Counted from the stretch's first letter, positions 1 through 5,704 are shown. The stretch: DNA of 6,701 nt from Chroococcidiopsidaceae cyanobacterium CP_BM_RX_35 (GCA_019242465.1 JAFAVL010000228.1:1-6701), one strand, 5' to 3'. Notes: generated by a model from the letters alone, not told the origin. Program-made: numbers and translations.

Positions 1-25
1 CCAGCGCCAATTTATACAACTAGTT

Positions 26-49
26 TAAGATACCGAGCCTGGTATCTTA
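26..49 (-). terminator. hairpin at the end of the SDR gene, possible terminator
   Basis: A perfect 9-bp inverted repeat (TAAGATACC, 6-base loop, GGTATCTTA) starts exactly at the in-frame TAA (47-49) that would end the repaired SDR gene. On the minus strand it is followed by AAACTAGTTG rather than a clean T-run, so it is at best a weak intrinsic terminator. Its placement at the natural gene end supports the view that the SDR frame originally ran to position 47. Confidence 0.45.
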
Positions 50-804
50 CTGCGCGGTGAAGCCGCCATCCAATGCCAGTATCTGTCCAGTGACAAACGC
101 CGCCTCATCTGAGCAGAACCAAACTACAGCGTTAGCAATCTCCTCGATTTGCCAGGACGTCCGAGCGGGTGCATTGCCATCATTTGCTCTCTTGCTTGCG
201 GGTTGTCTTTCACAAAACGCTCGAACATATCGGTTTCTATTGCACCGGGACTCACTGCGTTAACGCGAATACCTTGCTTAGCATACTCAAGCGCGACAGA
301 TTTAGTCAGTCCTACCACTGCGTGTTTGCTGGCAACGTAGATTGGGACACCAGCCATGCCGACTAAACCAGCGATTGAAGACATGTTGACGATTGCCCCC
401 CCACCATTTTTGAGCATCTGTGGAATTTGATACTTCATCGACAGCCACACACCTTTAACATTGATATCGATGACCTTGTCAAATGTTTCCTCAGTCTGCT
501 CAACGAGTGGACTTGGTATTTGTTCAATACCAGCATTGTTAAAAGCATAATCTAGGCGACCATAGCGATCGATAGTTTGTTCAACCATCGCCTCAACATC
601 TGCGGCTTGAGTCACATCAGTCTTGACAAAGAAACCATCACTCCCAGCTTCTTTTACCAGTTTGACAGTTTCCTCCCCTTCTTCAGCGCGGCGACTGGCA
701 ACCACAACTTTTGCTCCCTTCTGAGCAAAGGAGATCGCGCTCGCTCTACCAATGCCTGAGCTACCACCAGTCACAAGTGCTACTTTTCCAGTAAATGATG
801 CCAT
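47..804 (-). pseudogene. short-chain dehydrogenase/reductase (SDR), frameshifted near its 3' end
   Basis: Classical SDR oxidoreductase: an NAD(P)(H)-dependent cytoplasmic enzyme of the 3-oxoacyl-ACP reductase/glucose dehydrogenase type, substrate unknown. From the ATG at 804 one sees the Rossmann motif TGGSSGIG (residues 12-19), SRR after beta-2 (38-39, basic residues that suggest NADPH), D63 in TDVT, NNAG (89-92), catalytic S143, Y156 and K160 (YVASK), and PG (186-187). The ATG at 804 is preferred over an upstream TTG at 855 because it opens directly onto the Rossmann fold and has AGGGA about 8 bases upstream. After K219-S220 the frame runs into a false tail and a TAG at 124-126. One base is missing near 143-147; adding it gives 32 more residues beginning EEIANAVVWF and containing the canonical TGQ..ALDGG ending, stopping at TAA 47-49 for 252 aa, the normal family length. 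The truncated form (226 aa) lacks the C-terminal strand and dimer-forming region and is probably impaired. A sequencing error cannot be excluded, although no homopolymer is present. Probably co-transcribed with the reductase upstream. Confidence 0.88.
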
Positions 805-864
805 GATAAATTTCCCTAAGTTTGTAGCTCCAACTAACTCTTGAACCCTTGACAAAGCTTGACT

Positions 865-1953
865 TTACGTTAGCTGAAGTTCTTTGAGTGTTGGGTAATC
901 GATGTATCCCTTCTCGTCCCCACCGTAGAATGTTGTCGAATCCGGCTGATTCAAGGGGGCATTTAACTTGAAGCGTTCTGGTAAGTCGGGATTTGCCAGA
1001 AATAGCGTACCAAATGAAACTAGGTCAGCGTTGCCACTAGAAATAACTGCATCTCCCTTCTCGCGATCGTAACCAGAATTCGTCATCAGATTGCCTTTGA
1101 ACAAGGGGCGAAAATAGCTGGTGGGAATTGGCGTCCCGCCATGGCGCATATCGGCTTCACTTGGTTCTAATAAGTGGAGATACGCTAAACAAAAGCGATT
1201 GAGTGCCTCTACCAGATAGCCAAAGGTGGCTTTCGGGTTGGAGTCGTGCATACTGTTGAACGTGCCACTAGGTGAGAGGCGAATTCCCACCCGCTCTGCT
1301 CCCCACACGCCAACTACAGCCTCTGTCACCTCTAGATGTAAGCGGGCACGATTCTCAATGGAGCCGCCATAGTTATCTGTCCGCTGATTCGTCCCATCTC
1401 GGAGAAATTGGTCGAGCAGATAACCGTTGGCACCGTGGATTTCAACACCATCGAATCCGGCAGATAGGGCATTCTCGGCTCCTTGGCGGAACTGTTCAAC
1501 AATTCCTGGAATCTCTGCCGTTTCTAGTGCCCGAGGAATCACAAACTGTTTTAGTCCCTCGTAAGTTTGGGCTTCTCCCTCTGCTGCGATCGCGCTCGGT
1601 GCCACTGGCAGCGCTCCGTCTGGTTGTAAAGAAGGGTGCGAGATGCGCCCGACGTGCCAAAGTTGCAGGAAGATTTGCCCACCACGAGCGTGAACTGCGT
1701 CAGTCACGAGCCGCCATCCCGTCACCTGTTCTGGTGAGTGGATACCTGGAGTCGCAGGATAGCCCATGCCTTGAGGTGAAACCTGGCTTGCCTCTGTGAT
1801 GAGTAATCCGGCTGTTGCCCGCTGAGCATAGTAGGTGGCATTCATCTCGGTTGGGACGTTTCCTGCCGCCGCGCGATTACGGGTTAATGGTGCCAGTACA
1901 ATTCTGTTGGGGAGCGTGTAAGGACCAAGCTGAATCGGTGTGAAGAGGTCCAT
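865..1953 (-). CDS. old yellow enzyme family alkene reductase (NemA/OPR-like, FMN)
   Basis: FMN-dependent ene-reductase of the old yellow enzyme family. Such enzymes use NAD(P)H to reduce activated C=C bonds of enones, quinones, maleimides and sometimes nitro compounds; soluble. The 362 aa match the usual 360-370. Visible landmarks: N-terminal LPNRIVLAPLTRNRA with flavin-contacting T24, FLQLWHVGRISHP (residues 95-107, Q97), substrate-binding pair H173/N176 in EIHGANGYLLDQFL with Y178, the family signature NQRTDNYGGSIENRARL (189-205), R225 in VGIRLSP, and the C-terminal FMN-phosphate region SGYDREKG (293-300) and FGTLFLANPDLPERF (314-328). At the usual FGR arginine this protein has T316. The start is supported by TAAGGAAG (1963-1970) upstream of the ATG. 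It is the first gene of a minus-strand pair with the SDR (60-base gap) and is divergent from an arsR-type gene, which suggests repression from the shared spacer. The natural substrate is unknown. Confidence 0.95.
   Translation of the reverse strand: MDLFTPIQLGPYTLPNRIVLAPLTRNRAAAGNVPTEMNATYYAQRATAGLLITEASQVSPQGMGYPATPGIHSPEQVTGWRLVTDAVHARGGQIFLQLWHVGRISHPSLQPDGALPVAPSAIAAEGEAQTYEGLKQFVIPRALETAEIPGIVEQFRQGAENALSAGFDGVEIHGANGYLLDQFLRDGTNQRTDNYGGSIENRARLHLEVTEAVVGVWGAERVGIRLSPSGTFNSMHDSNPKATFGYLVEALNRFCLAYLHLLEPSEADMRHGGTPIPTSYFRPLFKGNLMTNSGYDREKGDAVISSGNADLVSFGTLFLANPDLPERFKLNAPLNQPDSTTFYGGDEKGYIDYPTLKELQLT
1586..1593. repeat. HIP1 octamer GCGATCGC
   Basis: Exact copy of the highly iterated palindrome found throughout most cyanobacterial genomes, here inside the alkene reductase gene. 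It contains GATC. Confidence 0.8.
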
Positions 1954-1976
1954 AAGCTTTTACTTCCTTAACTAGT

Positions 1977-1993
1977 TCTATAGTTCGAGTATA
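1977..1993 (-). promoter_or_regulatory. possible -10 elements of the alkene reductase promoter
   Basis: Reading the minus strand, TATACT (positions 1993-1988) lies inside the candidate operator, and a second hexamer, TATAGA (1982-1977), follows it. Either could serve as a -10 box for the reductase gene. No good -35 hexamer lies 16-18 bases upstream of either, so the promoter would be weak or activator-assisted. The overlap with the palindrome is what repression by the divergent regulator would need. Confidence 0.35.
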
Positions 1994-2012
1994 TCGAACA
2001 ACTAAACTATAG
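1978..2012. promoter_or_regulatory. nested inverted repeats, candidate ArsR operator
   Basis: The spacer between the divergent reductase and repressor genes holds two concentric inverted repeats. The inner one is GTTCGA (1983-1988)/TCGAAC (1994-1999) with a 5-base centre; the outer one is CTATAGTT (1978-1985)/AACTATAG (2005-2012). The centres of the two repeats differ by about 4 bases, so they may be two half-overlapping sites. ArsR/SmtB proteins are known to bind imperfect palindromes of this size as dimers, commonly over the promoter. The site sits between both start codons, so it could control both directions. Binding itself is inferred. Confidence 0.6.
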
Positions 2013-2024
2013 TCTGATTTATGT

Positions 2025-2036
2025 CATAATGCAACT
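2025..2036 (+). promoter_or_regulatory. possible -10 box giving a leaderless arsR-type mRNA
   Basis: CATAAT (2025-2030) matches a -10 hexamer at five of six positions and ends six bases before the A of the repressor ATG at 2037, so transcription would begin at or next to the start codon. No Shine-Dalgarno sequence precedes this ATG, which fits a leaderless message. The -35 region is poor. Confidence 0.35.
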
Positions 2037-2351
2037 ATGAAACTTCTGTATCACCCCGACAGAAAAGATATTTCTTTACCAGGTGTACTCTATGCGCTGG
2101 GTGATCCGGTACGTTTGGAGATCGTGAAGCGATTGGCAGAAAAAGGAGAGCAATCCTGTGCGGCTTTGGATTGTTTGATTGCTAAGTCAACCATGTCCCA
2201 CCACTTCAGAATTTTGCGGGAGTCTGGTGTCCTCTACTGTCGGAAAGAAGGAACACAGCATATCAATTCACTGCGGCGTGAAGATCTAGATGCGCTCTTT
2301 CCTGGCTTACTCGATGCTGTGTTGCAGTCGGCTAGAACTTCTAACTGCTGA
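2037..2351 (+). CDS. ArsR/SmtB-family winged-helix transcriptional regulator
   Basis: Small DNA-binding repressor of 104 aa, the usual ArsR size. LYALGDPVRLEIVKRLAEKG (residues 18-37) is the typical opening helix pair, the recognition helix is STMSHHFRILRESG (51-64), and LYCRKEGTQHINSLR (67-81) is the beta wing. The classic metal-binding ELCVCDL motif in helix 3 is absent. The equivalent stretch is QSCAALDCLIA, with C41 and C46, and further cysteines are C68 in the wing and C104 at the C-terminus. Thiol-based sensing of electrophiles or oxidants is therefore plausible but not proven; metal binding through C41/C46 is the alternative. It is the only in-frame ATG before the fold and has no ribosome binding site. 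The gene is divergent from the reductase-SDR pair, with palindromes in the shared 83-base spacer, the usual layout for a local autoregulated repressor. Confidence 0.88.
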   Translation: MKLLYHPDRKDISLPGVLYALGDPVRLEIVKRLAEKGEQSCAALDCLIAKSTMSHHFRILRESGVLYCRKEGTQHINSLRREDLDALFPGLLDAVLQSARTSNC

Positions 2352-2386
2352 CAGAGCCGAGAAGCTGAATCTTCAGGATAAGTTGG

Positions 2387-2806
2387 TTATTCCTGTTGCT
2401 CCATCAACACTAGGAAGCCCAAAATTTGCTCAATTGGAGAGAGGATAATCCATCAGGTCGATTGTCACTATCTGCCCGACCAATTGAAAAAATCGCCATT
2501 GTGTGCCACTGCTGACAGTACCGTAAATGGTTGAGATGGGTTGACCCTTTGCCTCATTGAACCTCTGTGCTGCAACCATGGCAGCGATGCATTGTCAAAT
2601 TCCTGACTTGAGGTGACTTCTTCGCTTCAACAATTCTGCTCCCTCATCTGCCAGCATTAGTAATGCCCTAGCTTCTTTTTCTGCTAGCTCAAGAACAATT
2701 TTCTGGCTAGTGGTCACTTGTCTAATGCCTTTAAAATGATTCGTTCCAGTTGTTCAAAACCTGAATGCATTTCTGCTTTTAATGTCTGAAGTTCGGTTCG
2801 TATCAG
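2387..2806 (-). pseudogene. decayed gene for an uncharacterised cyanobacterial protein
   Basis: Reading the minus strand from 2806, protein-like sequence continues through three frame or stop lesions. Segment one (2806-2714) begins LIRTELQTLKAEMHSGFEQL, a charged coiled-coil-like helix, and ends at a TGA. Segment two (2720-2595), in another frame, contains IVLELAEKEARALLMLADEG. After an in-frame TGA (2595-2597) segment three reads CIAAMVAAQRFNEAKG, then TIYGTVSSGTQWRFFQLVG and IVTIDLMDYPLS. A frameshift near 2435-2445 leads to PIEQILGFLVLMEQQE and a TAA at 2387-2389. From memory, the pattern (MVAAQ.FN, IYG.V..G..W.FL.L, ID....Y, ILG.L) resembles the C-terminus of hypothetical proteins common in cyanobacteria, possibly nuclease-fold-related; this is not checked against a database. 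No function is assigned. The lesions argue for a dead gene. Confidence 0.65.
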
Positions 2807-3077
2807 CGAGAAAAGCTGGCAAAGTGAGCAAAAGCAGTAGCGAGCGCAGCTTGCTCAGTTGGAAATTCATATCGCACCCATCCTTGAGTCCCAATCTCTG
2901 CCCCACCCTTCATCTTGAGTGCATAAGTTTTGAGTTCGTAGACAGAAGTTAGCCCTTTCCACTCCAAAACAGGGAACTGGAATGCAACTGGAGCGAAAGC
3001 ATTCCATTAGTGGTGTTCTTTGACTCCGTTTGGATTGTCCAGGAGCTTTCGTCGTATGGTCTTTCGGGCTGGTCAAC
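2803..3077 (-). pseudogene. unrecognised gene fragment with in-frame stop
   Basis: On the minus strand one frame is open from 3006 to the TGA at 2803-2805 (67 codons) and has protein-like composition, including FQFPVLEWKGLTSVYELKTY, KMKGGAEIGTQGWVRYEFPT and EQAALATAFAHFASFSR. There is no ATG near its beginning. Upstream in the same frame, across a TAA (3007-3009), lies RRKLLDNPNGVKEHH, which also reads like coding sequence and ends just before that stop. This suggests a longer gene interrupted by a nonsense mutation. Its end overlaps the start of the next decayed segment in a different frame, so both may be parts of one broken gene or of two neighbours. I do not recognise the family. Confidence 0.4.
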
Positions 3078-3207
3078 GAAAGTTAGAGGGAACATATACA
3101 TTTCGTTTAGGTAAAATCCAGGACGTTTTTCAGATGTTTCTCCCCGATTAAACCTCTACAGTAAATGCAGTTCATAAAAAGAGTAATACCAAGCATTAGA
3201 CCGAAAA

Positions 3208-3213
3208 AAGGAG
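3208..3213 (+). promoter_or_regulatory. strong ribosome binding site of the 58-aa gene
   Basis: AAGGAG, seven bases before the ATG at 3221. It decides the start, since an overlapping ATG at 3216 in another frame is too close to it. Confidence 0.75.
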
Positions 3214-3220
3214 AAATGAA

Positions 3221-3397
3221 ATGCAACTTTCAAACAGTGTTACGTTTTCTAAATTCATCTCACAGAAGGTAGAGCCATCCAAGAGGGCTCAAACTCAAAA
3301 CATAAAAGGAAACCGCCCTAAGCTTTCAATGATTTGGATTAAAGAAACAGATGGCGATCGCCAACGCTTAGTTGCACGATGGGTGATGCAAGACTAG
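3221..3397 (+). CDS. small uncharacterised protein, 58 aa
   Basis: A short gene with a perfect AAGGAG seven bases upstream, an ATG start and a TAG stop at 3395-3397. The N-terminal half is polar and basic (SQKVEPSKRAQTQNIKGNRP), probably disordered. The C-terminal half, PKLSMIWIKETDGDRQRLVA followed by RWVMQD, looks like a compact beta-rich unit with Trp residues and alternating charge. This ending resembles small hypothetical proteins I associate with cyanobacteria, but I cannot name a family or a function. There is no signal peptide or membrane segment. A HIP1 octamer lies inside the coding sequence and encodes part of DGDRQ. The gene stands alone: decayed sequence lies upstream on the opposite strand and a convergent methyltransferase gene ends 61 bases downstream. 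Short length is the main doubt; the ribosome binding site and the protein-like C-terminus are the main support. Confidence 0.68.
   Translation: MQLSNSVTFSKFISQKVEPSKRAQTQNIKGNRPKLSMIWIKETDGDRQRLVARWVMQD
3353..3362. repeat. extended HIP1 palindrome GGCGATCGCC
   Basis: The 10-base extended form of the cyanobacterial HIP1 repeat, inside the 58-aa gene. Its GATC core is a potential substrate of a DpnA-like methylase such as the one encoded at 5742-6581. Confidence 0.8.
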
Positions 3398-3458
3398 ATA
3401 TCTAAAGCAATGATATCGCTCTTCCTCATTCTTTACCTGAAAGACATATCTGTTGATT

Positions 3459-4178
3459 TCAGTTTTGTCCCACGAATAACGCCACACAGCCTACAATTCG
3501 GAGCGAATAATCCCGAAAATTATCTTTCAAGATGCTCTCTAAATCGGCAACCGTATCGTTGGTGTTACCGAATATTCCCTTCGAATTGTAGAGATTCGTC
3601 AGTTTTCTTGCAATTAGATTTTGCCTAACATCTTGTCCCAAAATGGTTGTTCCAAAGACCTTCCCCTGATCCGTAAGAAAGGGTTTTAGATTTCTGAACA
3701 CTATTCCTTTGCTCAACACCGTGTTAGGAAGACAATGCAACAAATAGTTGAGTGCAATCGAGTCAAAACCGGACGACTCAACGCAATGCCTGTGAAAGCT
3801 CCGACTTCCTTGAGCGAGTTCAATCTGCAATGGTTCCATCACATTTGCTAAATAAGTGGTGGGATTATAGCGGCGCAAGCGTTTCGCCGTTACCTGTAAG
3901 CTATTAGGATTCAAATCTGCTAGGGCAATAGTGGGATGACTGGATGGGAACCTACACTTATCCAAGAAATAGCCTGTGCCTACACCAACGTCTAAATGTC
4001 TTTCTGAAACATGCTCATTGTAGAAATCGAGGATCTGTCGGGAAGGACAGTTCCAGACAAAGGTATTTGAGAAACTAAGTACTACAAGGTCATAGACCGA
4101 CAAAACAAATCTGTTATAGATAGCTGCGCCTGCAACTAAACTATTAGCTGTATCTAATTTTTTGTGTGTATTTGCCAT
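3459..4178 (-). CDS. class I SAM-dependent methyltransferase
   Basis: Soluble 239-aa methyltransferase with a Rossmann-like SAM fold. Motif I is HLDVGVGTGYFLDK (residues 61-74), the acidic end of beta-2 is ALADLNPNSL (85-94, D88 likely binding the SAM ribose), and the beta-4 region is FDSIALNYLLHCLP (138-151). A following helix and strand read LKPFLTDQGKVFGTTILG (164-181), as in the methyltransferase 11/12-type families. An N-terminal helical stretch (AAIYNRFVLSVYDLVVLSFS, 18-37) probably forms a substrate cap. The substrate (small molecule or metabolite) cannot be told from sequence. The ATG at 4178 is preceded by only a weak AAGAG. The gene follows the amidase on the same strand after 58 bases, so co-transcription is possible but no functional link is evident. 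The coding sequence is intact. Confidence 0.85.
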   Translation of the reverse strand: MANTHKKLDTANSLVAGAAIYNRFVLSVYDLVVLSFSNTFVWNCPSRQILDFYNEHVSERHLDVGVGTGYFLDKCRFPSSHPTIALADLNPNSLQVTAKRLRRYNPTTYLANVMEPLQIELAQGSRSFHRHCVESSGFDSIALNYLLHCLPNTVLSKGIVFRNLKPFLTDQGKVFGTTILGQDVRQNLIARKLTNLYNSKGIFGNTNDTVADLESILKDNFRDYSLRIVGCVALFVGQN

Positions 4179-4236
4179 CTGCTACTCTTGTTATAGGTCT
4201 AGAATCGAATCAACCGTATGCTCTCACCAACACCTG

Positions 4237-5055
4237 CTAAAGTCCTGTAGCCAAGCGATAGAAGTGCAGCAGAAGCAAGAATTTTTCAACATCAAAACTT
4301 CTAGGATCGATTCTCTGACCAGAACGATCTACTGCTCGGTGGGTAGTAATTCGCTCATTTGGAATATTACTTTGAGCAATTAACCAAGCAAGGGAATGAT
4401 ATTGTGCGTCAGTATAACCGTTATGGGTTTTAGCTTTGTTCCAACCGTCAGGAGGCGTTTCAAAAGCCGAGTGATAAGCAAAGTTATTAACAGACGGAGG
4501 TAAATCAGGATTAGTTTTCACTGTTTCAGGACCATTAGGACCATCAAATGCTGAGTTAGCAGCTCCGAAGGCTCGCTTGTCGGGCGGAACGAGGTAAACA
4601 ATCGTCCCATCGAGTTCAATCAGAGTATGGTAACTTGCTTGTCGATTGTTGTCCAAGTGCGGTGTCTGAAAAAAGTTAATAGCGCTGCTTGCAGAGTTAG
4701 CAGTTTCGTGCAGCACGATGATGCTTTGATTGTACACAGCTATACCATTGATATCTTTGGTATACCGCTCTCCATAGTTAGTCGGGTGTACCCAAGTAAT
4801 CTTATAGTTAGGTCTATACTTCAATACATTCTTAGCTGTGCTAACTGGAGCCCTAAGTCGACTTTGAGAGCGAGTGCCTTCTCTTCCCCGTGGAAACTGC
4901 GCGTTGGGAAATTGATTCCAGCTTAGGGTTGCCAGCTTCGGTGCTACTATTGTTTCTGGCTTTTCCGGTTTTCCCCCGAGCGCTATAACTGTCATTATAG
5001 CCAATGACAGCAGAAGCATAAGCAATGCTCTAATCGTCCAAACCTTGCTATTCAT
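4237..5055 (-). CDS. N-acetylmuramoyl-L-alanine amidase (Amidase_2 family), membrane-anchored or secreted
   Basis: Zinc amidase of the AmpD/PGRP-like Amidase_2 family, which cuts the bond between N-acetylmuramic acid and L-alanine in peptidoglycan. A 272-aa protein with a hydrophobic N-terminal signal or anchor (residues about 8-27) that sends it to the periplasm, then a polar linker (about 30-85) and the catalytic domain. Expected zinc ligands are visible: H116 in IIVLHETAN, H239 in ITTHRAVD and D250 in RIDPRSF. Further family hallmarks are SYHTLIELDGTIVYLVP (141-157), the AFGAANSAF segment (162-170) and YTDAQYHSLAWLIA (214-227). The usual DPG after the last ligand is DPR here. Likely roles are cell wall turnover or septum work; cytosolic anhydro-muropeptide recycling is unlikely given the signal segment. 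GGGGA lies unusually close to the ATG at 5055. Divergent from the DUF202 gene. Confidence 0.9.
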   Translation of the reverse strand: MNSKVWTIRALLMLLLSLAIMTVIALGGKPEKPETIVAPKLATLSWNQFPNAQFPRGREGTRSQSRLRAPVSTAKNVLKYRPNYKITWVHPTNYGERYTKDINGIAVYNQSIIVLHETANSASSAINFFQTPHLDNNRQASYHTLIELDGTIVYLVPPDKRAFGAANSAFDGPNGPETVKTNPDLPPSVNNFAYHSAFETPPDGWNKAKTHNGYTDAQYHSLAWLIAQSNIPNERITTHRAVDRSGQRIDPRSFDVEKFLLLLHFYRLATGL

Positions 5056-5242
5056 TTCCCCAAGGCTGGTAAAATTTTTGCCAAAAACATTCTCTGTTCG
5101 TGACCTTATTCAGCGCTATTATGACCTAATTCCGCAAATCTTTGCCAAAACCTAGAAACAGGTACTGCAAGCAATCTTGCCTTGAGTAATTAAAGAGCTA
5201 GTTTAGGAAAGGCGTTTATGTATAGACCTTGGAGGGTAAAGG
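5056..5242. promoter_or_regulatory. divergent intergenic region with paired direct repeats
   Basis: A 187-base spacer between the amidase and DUF202 genes. It contains TGACCTTATT (5101-5110) and TGACCTAATT (5122-5131), direct repeats exactly 21 bases apart (two helical turns), and TTTGCCAAAA twice (5077-5086 and 5141-5150). These could be regulator sites for either gene, but no regulator is indicated and no strong sigma-70-type promoter is evident. Confidence 0.3.
5231..5236 (+). promoter_or_regulatory. ribosome binding site deciding the TTG start of the DUF202 gene
   Basis: GGAGGG lies six bases before TTG at 5243, a strong site that fixes a non-ATG start. The ATG at 5218 lies in another frame and its translation lacks the DUF202 pattern. 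Confidence 0.75.
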
Positions 5243-5641
5243 TTGAGCAATCAACGGCGGGAAGCGCACCAGAATCCGTCAAGGGTGCGAGACCACTTAG
5301 CAAACGAGCGCACCTATTTAGCATGGATGCGGACCGCGGTGGCAATGATGGGCTTTGGGGTAGTTATCGTGCGCCTGCGCTACTTGCTACCACCTCAGAT
5401 ACCCCGGACTGGTCAGGGCTGGAGATTGGGTTTACTCTTCTCCTTAGTCGGTCTACTAACGGTGTTACTCTCAACCGTGCATTACTTCAGCATTCGCCGC
5501 GCCATTGATGAGAACACTTATGAGCCCGATAGATGGTGGGTGATCCTCTTCAGCTTTTGTGTGGTGGTAATTGGGTCAGGAGTTCTCTATTTCCTGTTTA
5601 CAGCGCCAGATGCCCTTACGCAGTCTACTGCAATCGATTAA
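5243..5641 (+). CDS. DUF202 family inner membrane protein (YidH-like)
   Basis: A 132-aa integral membrane protein of the DUF202 family, whose biochemical role is not established. The family signature DHLANERTYLAWMRTA (residues 17-32) precedes the first membrane helix (about 32-49). A second helix covers about 60-82 and a third about 97-120, the usual three-helix layout with a cytoplasmic N-terminus. The start is TTG at 5243, set by GGAGGG six bases upstream. The gene ends in TAA at 5639-5641, 100 bases before the methylase ATG on the same strand, so read-through is possible, but the hairpin-rich gap may separate them. The coding sequence is intact and of normal length. Confidence 0.9.
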   Translation: MSNQRREAHQNPSRVRDHLANERTYLAWMRTAVAMMGFGVVIVRLRYLLPPQIPRTGQGWRLGLLFSLVGLLTVLLSTVHYFSIRRAIDENTYEPDRWWVILFSFCVVVIGSGVLYFLFTAPDALTQSTAID

Positions 5642-5651
5642 GGAGATGATT

Positions 5652-5704
5652 CTTAGTTGACGAAGCAGAGCGCGTCTGCCACTTCATGGCAAGAGAATAC
5701 TAAG
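5652..5704 (+). other. overlapping hairpins upstream of the DNA methylase
   Basis: Three inverted repeats lie in the 100-base gap: an outer pair CTTAGT (5652-5657)/ACTAAG (5699-5704), a hairpin GCAGA (5665-5669)/TCTGC (5675-5679), and a hairpin TGCCA (5677-5681)/TGGCA (5687-5691). The last two share bases 5677-5679, so they are mutually exclusive. None is followed by a T-run, so this is not a simple terminator. Confidence 0.35.

Noticed and set aside
57..366. Plus-strand frames opposite the SDR gene
   Set aside because: Antisense to clear SDR coding sequence, including the C-terminal part past the frameshift.
1272..1799. 175-codon open frame on the plus strand opposite the alkene reductase
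   Set aside because: It lies wholly antisense to a gene with strong family motifs and its translation shows no domain-like pattern; it is an antisense shadow.
2360..2380. Small hairpin GAAG/CTTC after the repressor gene as a terminator
   Set aside because: Only four base pairs and no following T-run.
2867..3076. 69-codon minus-strand frame beginning MTSPKDHTTK
   Set aside because: Its composition is irregular and rich in Cys, Arg and Ser, and the overlapping frame 3006-2803 reads far more like protein; probably a chance frame.
2352..3220. Insertion sequence or mobile element remnant explaining the gene-poor stretch
   Set aside because: No terminal inverted repeats, target-site duplication or transposase motif could be seen; ordinary gene decay explains it better.
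3398..3458. Terminator between the convergent 58-aa gene and the methyltransferase gene
   Set aside because: The spacer has a short palindrome AGATATCT but no stable GC stem or T-run.
4162..4926. Plus-strand frames opposite the methyltransferase and amidase genes
   Set aside because: Antisense shadows without protein-like sequence or ribosome binding sites.
5218..5508. Plus-strand frame with an ATG at 5218 overlapping the DUF202 gene
   Set aside because: It is in a different frame from the DUF202 signature, and the strong ribosome binding site GGAGGG serves the TTG at 5243.
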